From Burkholderiales bacterium (GTDB taxonomy: Bacteria; Pseudomonadota; Gammaproteobacteria; Burkholderiales; Burkholderiaceae_C), in assembly GCA_016191995.1 (NCBI GenBank), contig JACPVA010000104.1, positions 1 to 45,755 on the forward strand: a stretch of 45,755 nt of DNA, given 5' to 3'. Positions 29,743 through 45,278 of this stretch are shown here, piece by piece. Below the pieces are notes generated by a model. The model ran no database searches, was not told the DNA's origin, and saw only the letters and a program-made list of their open reading frames with translations. The translations under genes and the position numbers were made by a program. Within the stretch, counting starts at the first letter, position 1; each line of letters begins with the position of its first letter.

Positions 29743-30284
29743 GGCGCGCCCCCGCCGGCGTTCGAGGTGCTGCCTTCATCGCCGCTGGCGCCGCGCGGCC
29801 CCTCGCGGGCGGCGCGCCATCCGTGCGCGAAGGCGCGCAGTGCGACGGTGGCGCACAGTACCGGCAGCCCGATCGAATACCACCAGCGCGGCACCCCCAG
29901 CCCCATCGTCGTCTCGCCCCATCGGATCTCGTCGGCGACCATGCGGCCGAACAGCAGCGCCAGGCCCGCGAACAGCAGCCCCGTGACGCAGGCGGCGACG
30001 ATGCGCAGCGTGCGCCGGCGCGCGGCGCTGCCGCCGTCGTAGAGGAGCTCGATCCGGATGTGGCGGTCGCGCGCGGCGGCCGCGCTGGCACCGGCCATCG
30101 TCATCAACACCATCAGGAAGACCGAGATCTCCTCGGTCCACGCGAACGAGCGGTCGGTCAGGTAGCGCGTGACGACGTTGCCCAGCGTGATCGCGACCAG
30201 CAGCACCATGCAGGCCACCGCCAGCCCCTCCTCGAAGGCGGCTGGCACCCGCGGCCCACGCCCCGGCGGCGGCCGCACGGTCAC
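29739..30284 (-). CDS. TRAP transporter small permease (DctQ family)
   Basis: A 181-residue protein with four predicted membrane segments (AVACMVLLVAITLGNVV; ISVFLMVLMTMAGA; IVAACVTGLLFAGLALLF; IGLPVLCATVALRAF), the hallmark of DctQ. The W-T-E-E-I-S motif after the first segment is conserved in the family. The start chosen is the GTG that overlaps the E1 beta stop (GTGA), since the reading frame continues upstream only into antisense of other genes. It is translationally coupled to both neighbours. Confidence 0.88.
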   Translation of the reverse strand: MTVRPPPGRGPRVPAAFEEGLAVACMVLLVAITLGNVVTRYLTDRSFAWTEEISVFLMVLMTMAGASAAAARDRHIRIELLYDGGSAARRRTLRIVAACVTGLLFAGLALLFGRMVADEIRWGETTMGLGVPRWWYSIGLPVLCATVALRAFAHGWRAAREGPRGASGDEGSTSNAGGGAP

Positions 30285-31255
30285 CGCAGCAGCTCCCGCG
30301 CCGCAGCGGCGATCGCCGCCGGGCGCACCCGCGACGCCTCCTCGAGCGTCGACGCGTAGCCGACCGGGATCCGCGGCGCGCCGGCGCGCCGCACACGGCA
30401 GCCGGTCGCCTCGGCGGCGCTGGCCGCGACCTCGGCGCCGAATCCCGCCACCTGCACCGCCTCGTGCGTCACCAGCAGCCGGCCGGTGCGTGCGGCCGAG
30501 TCGAGCACCGTGTCGCGGTCCCATGGCCACAGCGTGCCGAGCTCGATCAGCTCGGCGTCGACGCCTTCGGCGGCGAGCAGCCCGGCGGCCTCGCGCGCCC
30601 ACAGCAGCTGGCGCGACCAGCTCACGATCGTCAGGTCGGCGCCGCGGCGCACGATGCGGGCGTGGCCGACGCGCGCCGGCACCGCCTGCGCAGCCGCGGC
30701 CGTCTCGTCGTCGTCGCGCTGGCCCCAGAGCTCCTTGTGCTCCAGATGGACCACCGGGTCGTCGGCATCGATCGCCTGGCGCAGCAGCGCGGCGTTGTCG
30801 GCGGCCGTCGCCGGCGCCGTCACGACCAGGCCCGGCAGGTGGGCGAACCAGGCCTCGAGCGACTGCGAGTGCTGCGCCGCCGACGCGGTCCAGATCCCGA
30901 TCGGCATCCGGATCACCATCGGCACCCGCCCCTGGCCACCGAACATGTAGCGGTTCTTCGCCGCCTGGTTGACGATCTCGTCCATCGCGCACAGCGCGAA
31001 GTCGACCACCCGCAGCTCGACCACCGGGCGGCAGCCGGCCAGCGCCATGCCGACCCCGGCGCCGGCGATCGTCGCCTCCGAGATCGGGGTGTCGATCACG
31101 CGCTCGGCGCCGAATCGCGCCTGCAGCCCGGCGTACTGGCCGAAGATGCCGCCGCGGCCGACATCCTCGCCGAGCACGACGACGTGCGGGTCGGACGCCA
31201 TCGCCGCGGCGAGCGCGTCGCGGGCCGCCTCGGCGTAGGTCGCGCCCGTCATCAT
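30281..31255 (-). CDS. 2-Oxoacid/acetoin dehydrogenase E1 beta subunit (pair 2)
   Basis: A 324-residue TPP-enzyme beta subunit: VVVLGEDVGRGGIFG with the conserved glutamate, DTPISEATIAGAGVGMALAG, RMPIGIWTASAAQHSQSLEAWFAHLPGLVV (with the conserved His-Ser segment) and the C-terminal LVTHEAVQVAGFGAEVAA. It starts at the ATG overlapping the E1 alpha stop by four bases. It is closer to pyruvate/acetoin-type beta subunits than pair 1, judged by the QHSQSLEAWFAH segment. Co-transcribed with the TRAP transporter genes. Confidence 0.9.
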   Translation of the reverse strand: MMTGATYAEAARDALAAAMASDPHVVVLGEDVGRGGIFGQYAGLQARFGAERVIDTPISEATIAGAGVGMALAGCRPVVELRVVDFALCAMDEIVNQAAKNRYMFGGQGRVPMVIRMPIGIWTASAAQHSQSLEAWFAHLPGLVVTAPATAADNAALLRQAIDADDPVVHLEHKELWGQRDDDETAAAAQAVPARVGHARIVRRGADLTIVSWSRQLLWAREAAGLLAAEGVDAELIELGTLWPWDRDTVLDSAARTGRLLVTHEAVQVAGFGAEVAASAAEATGCRVRRAGAPRIPVGYASTLEEASRVRPAAIAAAARELLR

Positions 31256-32280
31256 GTCCAGCGGCCGGCGCCGAGGTCCTGGACGTCGGCGAAGGCCGCG
31301 TCGGGCTCGGGTGGCGGCGCGGCCTCGGCGGCGGCGACCGCAGCGTCGACCTCGGCCTGTGCCGCCGTGCGCAGCGCATCGACCTGGGCCGCCCGGCCGC
31401 CGAGCGCCAGCCAGGTCGCGACCGCGCGCTCGATCGGATCGTCGGCGAGCGCGGCGCGAACCTCGGCCGGATCGCGATAGGGTGCCGGGTCGACCGAGAC
31501 ATGGCCCTTGACGCGGTAGGTCCGCGCGTGCAGCAACCGCGGCCCGGCGCCGGCGCGGACCTCGTCCGCCAGGGCGGCCGCCGCGTCGGCGACCGCCTCG
31601 ACGTCGTTGCCGTCGACCTTGCGCGCGGGCACGCCGATCGCCTCCGACCGCGCCGCGGCTCCCGGCCCGGCCGTCATGGCACCGGTCGCGGTGGTCGCCG
31701 ACCAGCGGTTGTCCTCGCAGACGAACAGCAAGGGCAGCCGGTGCACCGCGGCCCAGTTGAGCGACTCCAGGAACGGCCCACGGTTGACCGCGCCATCGCC
31801 GAAGAAGCAGGCCACGATCCCGCGGCGCCGCTGCAGCCTGAGCGCCTGCGCGGCGCCGACCGCGATCGGCAAGCCCGCGGCGACGACACCGTTGGCGCCG
31901 AGCATGCCGACCGAGAAGTCGGCGATGTGCATCGACCCGCCCTTGCCGCCGTTGCAGCCCGCGGCCCGGCCGTGGAGCTCGGCCATCATGCGGCCGAGGT
32001 CGCCGCCCTTGGCGATCGTGTGGCCGTGCCCGCGGTGGGTGCTGGTCAGCAGGTCGTCGCGCCGCAGCGCGGCGCACACGCCCGCGGCCACCGCCTCCTG
32101 GCCGGTCGACAGGTGCAGCGGCCCGCGCACCGCGGCGCGGGATCCGAGCGTCTGGCCGAATGCGGCCACGCCGCCCTGGCTCGCCCGCTCGGCGGCGTCC
32201 TCGAACGCGCGGATGCGCAGCATCGTCAGCAGGAGCGCCTCGAGCCGCTCGCGCCGCGACGGGACCGGCCCATGGTTCAC
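31252..32280 (-). CDS. 2-Oxoacid/acetoin dehydrogenase E1 alpha subunit (pair 2)
   Basis: A 342-residue alpha subunit with HLSTGQEAVAAGVCAAL, STHRGHGHTIAKGGD, GCNGGKGGSMHIAD and the TPP motif GDGAVNRG ... LPLLFVCEDNRWS. The GKGGSMH signature is the one seen in acetoin dehydrogenase and pyruvate dehydrogenase alpha subunits. First gene of the upstream unit, preceded by operator 2 at 31 bases. No dihydrolipoamide dehydrogenase (E3) is encoded in the cluster, so a shared E3 from elsewhere must serve. Confidence 0.9.
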   Translation of the reverse strand: MNHGPVPSRRERLEALLLTMLRIRAFEDAAERASQGGVAAFGQTLGSRAAVRGPLHLSTGQEAVAAGVCAALRRDDLLTSTHRGHGHTIAKGGDLGRMMAELHGRAAGCNGGKGGSMHIADFSVGMLGANGVVAAGLPIAVGAAQALRLQRRRGIVACFFGDGAVNRGPFLESLNWAAVHRLPLLFVCEDNRWSATTATGAMTAGPGAAARSEAIGVPARKVDGNDVEAVADAAAALADEVRAGAGPRLLHARTYRVKGHVSVDPAPYRDPAEVRAALADDPIERAVATWLALGGRAAQVDALRTAAQAEVDAAVAAAEAAPPPEPDAAFADVQDLGAGRWT

Positions 32281-32310
32281 TCGACGCTCCCGACCCGGAG
32301 GACACGCCAG

Positions 32311-32330
32311 ATCGTAACGGCCGTTACGAT
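32311..32330. promoter_or_regulatory. Palindromic operator 2 of the dehydrogenase/TRAP cluster
   Basis: ATCGTAACGGCCGTTACGAT is a perfect 20-bp palindrome, 31 bases before the first gene of the cluster. The GTAAC-N4-GTTAC core equals that of the site at 26831-26844. Two such sites, one before each unit, with one MarR gene between them, mark a single regulon. Confidence 0.85.
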
Positions 32331-32474
32331 AAGGGCGGCCGGGGAATTCCCTTAGCCGACGCGTCGGTCCAGGCTGGCGCGCGCAGCACGCCCGGGAACC
32401 GGGACCGACGGGGGGGGCGGGGTGCTGCTGTGCTAGCCTGCCTGGCGGTCCGGACTCTTCTGCGCGAGGAACCC

Positions 32475-32792
32475 ATGCATGCCGAACTCGTCAAGCTCGA
32501 CGTCGACCCCCGCCTGACGCGCGAGCAGGCGCTGGTCGACGCGCGCGGGACCATCCCGCACTGGCGCGCCAACCCGGACCTGATCCGCAAGCATTACCTC
32601 TACGGCGAGGACGGCTGCCTGTACGGCCTGTACCTTTGGACCTCGCGCGAGGCGGCGCTGAAGGCGCACGACGAGGCCTGGCGTGCCGGCGCGAAGGCGC
32701 GCATCGGCGCCGACCCGGTGGTCAGCCACTTCGACGTCATGATGATCCTCGACAACACGCGCGGGGCGGTCGAGGAGTTCGACGCCAGGTAG
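32475..32792 (+). CDS. Small YdhR-like (ABM-superfamily) protein
   Basis: A protein of 105 residues with an alternating alpha/beta pattern and the features of YdhR-type proteins: a tract GCLYGLYLWTSREAALKAHDEAW and a C-terminal FDVMMILDNT. YdhR proteins have a dimeric ferredoxin-like fold and are listed as possible monooxygenases; their function is not known. The ATG at 32475 has AGGA just upstream; longer in-frame starts run through the region of operator 2 and were refused. A run of eight G (32410-32417) lies in its promoter region, with TAGCCT at 32434-32439 as a possible -10. Divergent from the dehydrogenase cluster. Confidence 0.75.
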   Translation: MHAELVKLDVDPRLTREQALVDARGTIPHWRANPDLIRKHYLYGEDGCLYGLYLWTSREAALKAHDEAWRAGAKARIGADPVVSHFDVMMILDNTRGAVEEFDAR

Positions 32793-32845
32793 CGCGCGCG
32801 ACGTGCCCGCGCGCCTGCGCCTGCTCCCGCTTCTGCGCAGCGCGC

Positions 32846-32861
32846 GCCACGGTCCCGTGGC
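32846..32861. terminator. Hairpin between convergent genes
   Basis: GCCACGG-TC-CCGTGGC is a perfect 7-bp inverted repeat with GC-rich flanks that extend the pairing imperfectly. It lies in the 92-base gap between two convergent genes and may end both messages; no T-run follows. Confidence 0.35.
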
Positions 32862-32884
32862 CCGCGCGCCGCGCCGCGCCGCGG

Positions 32885-33310
32885 TCAGCCGACCGACAGC
32901 CGCTTCGACGACGCCTTGGCCTTCTTCGGCAGCTTCAGCGTCAGCACGCCGTCGACATACTTGGCGTCCGCCTGCCCCTCGTCGACGTCGCTGGCCAGCG
33001 TGAAGCTGCGGCTGGCGTAACCGACATAGCGCTCGCTGCGCAGCACGCGGCCTTCCTTCTTCTCCTCGTGCTCGCGCTTGACCTCGGCGCCGATCGTCAC
33101 GACGTTGCCGTCGACGCGCACGTCGATATCGTCCTTCTTGACGCCGGGGATGTCGGCCTTGATCGTGTACGCGGCCTCGTCCTCGTGGACGTCGACGCGG
33201 ATCTGCGGCGTGCGGCCGGCACCCTCCAGCCGCGACGGGCTCCACAGTGCACGGAAGGCTTCCTCGAACGGGTCGAGCGCGAAGGGGTCCTTGGTGCGAA
33301 GTTCGTTCAT
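32885..33310 (-). CDS. Hsp20/alpha-crystallin small heat shock protein
   Basis: A 141-residue holdase chaperone. The alpha-crystallin domain spans about residues 33-130 (IRVDVHEDEAAYTIKADIPGVKKDDIDVRVDG ... DGVLTLKLPKKAKA is the conserved end, shown here in pieces: AAYTIKADIPGV and GVLTLKLPKK). The C-terminal tail KRLSVG carries an L-x-V variant of the I-x-I/V anchor used for oligomer assembly. The N-terminal arm is short. GAGGAG precedes the ATG. No clear sigma32 promoter was found upstream, unlike lon. Confidence 0.93.
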   Translation of the reverse strand: MNELRTKDPFALDPFEEAFRALWSPSRLEGAGRTPQIRVDVHEDEAAYTIKADIPGVKKDDIDVRVDGNVVTIGAEVKREHEEKKEGRVLRSERYVGYASRSFTLASDVDEGQADAKYVDGVLTLKLPKKAKASSKRLSVG

Positions 33311-33501
33311 GCGGTTCTCCTCGATCGGTTGGACGAAGTCCGCGCGGCAGCGGCGCCGCCGCGTGGCGGTCCGGGCAGCCTGATCGACCGAACCAGGTGC
33401 ACCCGGACGACGGATCGAGTCTGCGTGGCGATACCGCCCCCCGCATTGACGCCGGACAAATCCCCCGCCGTCGCCGGGGTCGCCGCCGATAATGCGCCGC
33501 G

Positions 33502-33591
33502 GCCCGGATGGCGGAACAGGCAGACGCAGCGGACTTAAAATCCGCCGCCCCGTCTAGGGGCGTACCGGTTCGACCCCGGTTCCGGGCACCA
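33502..33591 (+). tRNA. tRNA-Leu (anticodon UAA)
   Basis: A 90-base leucine tRNA with GCCCGGA/TCCGGGC acceptor stem, long variable arm, anticodon TAA at 33536-33538 and encoded CCA. It marks the boundary between conserved housekeeping genes and the BREX-containing island, and tRNA 3' ends are common integration sites. A GATAAT hexamer at 33488-33493 is a possible -10 box. Confidence 0.96.
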
Positions 33592-33742
33592 ATTCGGACA
33601 TCAGGTCACGGCAGCCTGACCCGCTCGCCGCTGACCGACAGCGAGTCGTGCGGACCTGTCGACGCAGATTGGCTGGAGAGGCGGGGTGCGCCGCAGTGCG
33701 CCAGTCTGCTATCCTGCGCAACACCCCGTTGCGGAGTTCGCA

Positions 33743-33960
33743 GTGATCCGCTGCCACCTCTCCACCCTCATGGGCCGCGACAAGTTGCGGGTCTCGGACG
33801 TCTCCCGACTGACCGGCCTGAACCGGAGCACGGTCACCGCGCTGTACCGCGAGACCGCGACACGTATCGAGCTGTCGGCGGTGGAGAAGCTCTGCCAGCT
33901 CTTCCACTGCGGTGTCGGCGAACTCTTCGAGGCCAGGCCCGACCAGGACAAGGCGTCCCG

Positions 33961-33964
<4 letters not shown>
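33743..33964 (+). CDS. Small XRE-type helix-turn-helix regulator of the BREX operon
   Basis: A 73-residue protein that is almost entirely a Cro/C1-type helix-turn-helix: VSDVSRLTGLNRSTVTALYRETATRIELSAVEKLCQLFHCGVGELFE. The GTG at 33743 has GGAG 7 bases before it; an in-frame ATG at 33686 would read through the likely promoter (TATCCT at 33710-33715). Its stop overlaps the pglW ATG. Small HTH proteins of this kind often head defence operons and repress them; this role is inferred. Confidence 0.8.
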
Positions 33965-38226
<4,262 letters not shown>

Positions 38227-38303
38227 AGCGCGACGCCACGCCTGCCGCGCCCGCCCGCCCAACCGCCCGACCGCCACGACGAGACACCCCGGAGACCCCG
38301 CCC

Positions 38304-41938
<3,635 letters not shown>

Positions 41939-41942
<4 letters not shown>

Positions 41943-42414
41943 CCGAAACCACAGCGGGAGCCCCCTTGCCGCCGGTGGATTACGCCGCAGCAGCGAGACG
42001 CCATGGAAAGGATGCGGAGTCGCTGCACTCCGCAGGGCGTATCGCCAACGCGGGTCAGCTCTTCGGCTTCGTTGCCGAATGCGGCGTGAAGGCGCTGCTG
42101 GTCGCTTGCGGGGCTCCGATCGATGCGGATGGATCGGTGGCCAGACCTGCCACTGGGTGTGGCCGAGGTCTGCGCGACCACATGCCGGATCTTCTTGATA
42201 CCGTGGCCACACAAGGTCATCTCATTCCGGATGGGCGCACGGCCAGCGGATACCTGGCTGCGATGCCCAGCCTGAACAGCTTGCGGGACTGGTCGATCGA
42301 CCATCGATACTGGGGCGACGCAGCGCTGCCAAGCACATCGTGGCCGGCTGGCGGCAGGCCGCCAACGAAGTGCTCGAGATGCTCGACAAGATCAAGCAGA
42401 ACGGAGGGCCGTGA
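41939..42414 (+). CDS. HEPN-like protein, apparent 1-base frameshift near the 3' end
   Basis: The start overlaps the pglX stop. The first frame gives a helical protein with a HEPN-type R-x5-H motif (R116 to H122 in LRDWSIDHRYW). After YWGD the frame becomes implausible (Pro/Ser-rich) and runs on across the next gene to 43126. Restoring one base in the GGGG run at 42312-42315 leads to SAAKHIVAGWRQAANEVLEMLDKIKQ and a stop at 42412 that overlaps the next ATG, as at the other junctions; the repaired protein has 158 residues. HEPN proteins are often RNases of toxin-antitoxin and abortive-infection systems. Function here is inferred from the motif and neighbours. Either a sequencing error or a real inactivating mutation explains the shift. 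Confidence 0.65.
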
Positions 42415-43751
42415 TGGCCATCGTGCGATTCCATCAAGCCCTACAGTTGGCCGTCAGTGCCCTGGCGGATGCCGTGCTGCCCATGGAGCCTGCGGTGCGG
42501 ATCATTCGCGATCTGCATGGCCGGCTGCGATTCGCGGTGGACTGCGATGCTGCGGACTATCCGCCACAGGCCCGAGCGCACCTAGAGACCGCGCAAGCGG
42601 CACTGGGCGCGTATGCGACCAGTGGCGAGGTTCTGTTCCGCGACAGCTTCAACTTCCCGAACAAGGTCTTCGGCAGCGAAGACTGGCACCTGACTACGGT
42701 GTCCCTGGGGCTCAACGAACAGGCCGAATCCGAAGGCGAGGTCACGGTGCCCGTGCTCGACCGGCAGGTGACCGGGCAGGATTGGCTGCGTCCCGCAACT
42801 TCACGGGTGGTCGGTCGCGCGCCGCGCGTTGCCTTTTTTGGGCTCAAAGGAGGGGTAGGGCGTTCGACGGCGCTGGCCATGCTGGCCTACTGGCTGGCGC
42901 GCGCAGGCAAGCATGTCCTGTTGATCGATTTCGATCTCGAGTCGCCAGGGCTCTCCGGGCTGCTGCTGCCCTCCGAGCGGGTGGCGGGCTTCGGCCTGGT
43001 GGATTGGTTCGTCGAAGATGCCGTCGGGCAAGGCGAGTCGGTGCTGAGCGACCTTATCTCGGTGAGCCCCTTGGCAGAGCACCTGCCCGGATCCATTCGC
43101 GTGGCGGCCGCGATGGGCCAAGGTGAGACCGACTACCTCAGCAAGCTGGCCCGCGTCTATGCGGAGCAGCCGGCCGTGGGTGGCCCCCGATCGTTTGCTG
43201 AGCGGATGGCCGAGGTGCTGGAGGCGCTGGAGCAACGGGAGCAGCCCGATGTCGTGCTGATCGACAGCCGAGCAGGCCTGCATGATCTGGCGGCGGTCTC
43301 GATCACGCATCTGGCCGACCTCACGTTCCTGTTCGCCAACGACTCTGAGCAGTCCTGGATGGGATACCAGCAGCTTTTCGCCCACTGGCGGCAGCGGCCG
43401 GAAGTGGCTCGCCGCGTTCGCGGGCGGCTGGCGATCGTGCGCGCCCTGTTTCCGGAGCTCGATCAGGAACGGCGCGCGAAGGCGTTCACGCAGCGCGCGT
43501 TCGACCTCTTCTCGGAGCTGTATGACCGCGTTGAACCCGGGCAGCCGCCGCGAAGCGACCTGTTCAGCTTCGACCTGGATGACGAAGACGCGCCACACAG
43601 CCCGTTGACCATTCGCTGGAATGCAAGGTTCCAGGAGTTCGAGCCCTGGCGTGCGCGGTCGAACGGCACGATGACTGATGCAGACATAGAGCTGGCGTTC
43701 GGCCCGTTCTTCGACAAGGCGATGGCGATCCTGGCGGAGTCTCGAGAATGA
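42414..43751 (+). CDS. ParA/MinD-like P-loop ATPase with variant Walker A KGGVGRS
   Basis: A protein of 445 residues. The first 130 are not recognised. Then comes a SIMIBI-class ATPase domain: deviant Walker A K145-G-G-V-G-R-S, in which the usual lysine before Ser/Thr is Arg; the Walker A' strand HVLLIDFDLESPG; and VVLIDSRAGLHD as Walker B/switch. The signature lysine at the start of the motif, typical of ParA/MinD, is kept. Such KGGVGR-variant ATPases are known mainly from uncharacterised operons. Start ATG overlaps the stop of the repaired HEPN-like gene; its own stop overlaps the next start, so the three are one translational unit. Lower GC than pglW. Confidence 0.8.
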   Translation: MAIVRFHQALQLAVSALADAVLPMEPAVRIIRDLHGRLRFAVDCDAADYPPQARAHLETAQAALGAYATSGEVLFRDSFNFPNKVFGSEDWHLTTVSLGLNEQAESEGEVTVPVLDRQVTGQDWLRPATSRVVGRAPRVAFFGLKGGVGRSTALAMLAYWLARAGKHVLLIDFDLESPGLSGLLLPSERVAGFGLVDWFVEDAVGQGESVLSDLISVSPLAEHLPGSIRVAAAMGQGETDYLSKLARVYAEQPAVGGPRSFAERMAEVLEALEQREQPDVVLIDSRAGLHDLAAVSITHLADLTFLFANDSEQSWMGYQQLFAHWRQRPEVARRVRGRLAIVRALFPELDQERRAKAFTQRAFDLFSELYDRVEPGQPPRSDLFSFDLDDEDAPHSPLTIRWNARFQEFEPWRARSNGTMTDADIELAFGPFFDKAMAILAESRE

Positions 43752-45226
43752 GCCGAGCGACAGAACTGCGGTGGGCACTTCGCGATGCGTTGCCGGAAGT
43801 GGATCACGCGGGGGCGGAACCGGACCGCGATCCAGCGTTCACCTATGTGCCGCCCAGCCACGCCAAGGCGCTCGACCCCGATAGCAGTGTTGTGGAGGGC
43901 ATCCGCGGTGCAGGGAAGAGCTTCTGGTGGGCGCACCTTTCGTCCGAGCCGCATCGGCAGTTCATTGCCGCTGCGTTCCCGGAGATCCGTTTCGACGGAA
44001 AGGTGCGCGTGGTCCAGGCTTTCGGCGCGCAGCAGAGTTCGGGTGATGCCCCGAGCCAGGATGTGCTGGCTTCGTTGATGGCCCAAGGTTTAGGGCCGAG
44101 GGCGATCTGGCGCGCTGTCGTCGCACACAAGATCGGATTGAACGCACCGTTCCCGAGCCAGGCTCGCTGGATCGAGCGTGTTCGGTGGGTCAGCGAGAAC
44201 GCCGAGGACTTCGACCAGCTGCTTCAGGCCGCGGACAGCCAGCTCGAGCGTGATCGCTCGACCTTGGTCATCTTGTTTGATGCGCTGGACCGCCTCGGCG
44301 ATGACTGGCCGACTATCCGACCACTGGCGCGCGAACTGCTTCGGCTGGCGCTCGACTTGCGTGCCACCCGGCGTATCCGCATGAAGGTGTTCGTGCGTCC
44401 AGACATGCTGCGCGACAGCGAGATCACGGGCTTTCCGGACTCGTCGAAGCTCCTGGCGCGCCGCGCCTCGCTAATGTGGCGACGGGTGGACCTGTTCGCT
44501 CTGCTGTTCCAGTGTCTCGGCAATGCGTCTCGCGGGGGATCACTGTTCCGCGAGACGGCGCAGCGGATCACGGGACAGCCCTGGGGTGTCTCTGGTGACG
44601 CATGGCTGCTGCCGGCTGCGTTGCGAGCGGATGAGAGCGCTCAGGAGGCGACCTTCGTCGAGCTGGCGGGGAAGGCCATGGCGTCGGGCCCCAGTGGCTA
44701 CAAGCGCGGCAAGCCGTACACCTGGCTCGTCAATCACCTCCAGGACGGGCTGGACCAGGTCAGTCCTCGGAGCTTCTTTGCGGCCCTTCGAAAAGCGGCA
44801 GACGAAACGCCAGAGGAATACGCGCTGGCCCTGAGCTACAAGGAGATCCAGTCTGGCGTGCAAGCGGCATCGCAGATTCGTGTGCAAGAGGTGACTCGGG
44901 AGGACTACCCCTGGGTCGACCTTGTGATGCAGCCTCTGAAGGGCAAGTTGACCGTGCCCTGCCTGGTGAGGGACATCGATCGTCTTTGGCGCGAATCGAA
45001 GACGCTGGTGTCGTTGCGAGACCTACTGAAGACGCCAGCGCCGGGGTCGATCCACGCCGTGAAGCTCCCGCCGCAGCATCTCGACCAGGGCACAGATGGC
45101 GTTCTCGCTGACTTGGAGGAATTGGGACTCGTCAAGCGCATGGATGACCAGCGCATCCAGATGCCCGACGTGTACCGGATTGCCTTCGGTCTCGGGCGCA
45201 AGGGTGGGGTGAAGCCACTGAAGTGA
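43748..45226 (+). CDS. P-loop ATPase of unknown function (third gene of module)
   Basis: A 492-residue protein with Walker A G51-I-R-G-A-G-K-S58 (VVEGIRGAGKSFWW) and Walker B LVILFDALDRLGDD (D178), followed by an Arg-rich helical stretch (LDLRATRRIRMKVFVRPDML) that resembles the sensor part of STAND/AAA NTPases. The C-terminal 200 residues are helical and end in what could be a winged helix (LADLEELGLVKRMDDQRIQMPDVYRI). No nuclease, protease or membrane motif is seen. The gene is coupled to the KGGVGR ATPase by an ATGA overlap. STAND-like ATPases act as sensors or switches in many defence systems, which fits the neighbourhood, but the role is not established. Confidence 0.75.
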   Translation: MSRATELRWALRDALPEVDHAGAEPDRDPAFTYVPPSHAKALDPDSSVVEGIRGAGKSFWWAHLSSEPHRQFIAAAFPEIRFDGKVRVVQAFGAQQSSGDAPSQDVLASLMAQGLGPRAIWRAVVAHKIGLNAPFPSQARWIERVRWVSENAEDFDQLLQAADSQLERDRSTLVILFDALDRLGDDWPTIRPLARELLRLALDLRATRRIRMKVFVRPDMLRDSEITGFPDSSKLLARRASLMWRRVDLFALLFQCLGNASRGGSLFRETAQRITGQPWGVSGDAWLLPAALRADESAQEATFVELAGKAMASGPSGYKRGKPYTWLVNHLQDGLDQVSPRSFFAALRKAADETPEEYALALSYKEIQSGVQAASQIRVQEVTREDYPWVDLVMQPLKGKLTVPCLVRDIDRLWRESKTLVSLRDLLKTPAPGSIHAVKLPPQHLDQGTDGVLADLEELGLVKRMDDQRIQMPDVYRIAFGLGRKGGVKPLK

Positions 45227-45278
45227 TTGCGAGCGGGCGTGGTCGAATCCGGCTTCGCAGAGGCATACAAAGAATCCT

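Noticed and set aside
32342..32367. Palindromes GGGAATTCCC and CCGACGCGTCGG beside operator 2
   Set aside because: They are short, not repeated at the other operator, and expected by chance in such sequence.
42302..42330. Programmed -1 ribosomal frameshift in the HEPN-like gene
   Set aside because: The direction would fit, but there is no true slippery heptamer (TGG GGC) and no evident downstream pseudoknot; a lost base in GGGG is simpler.
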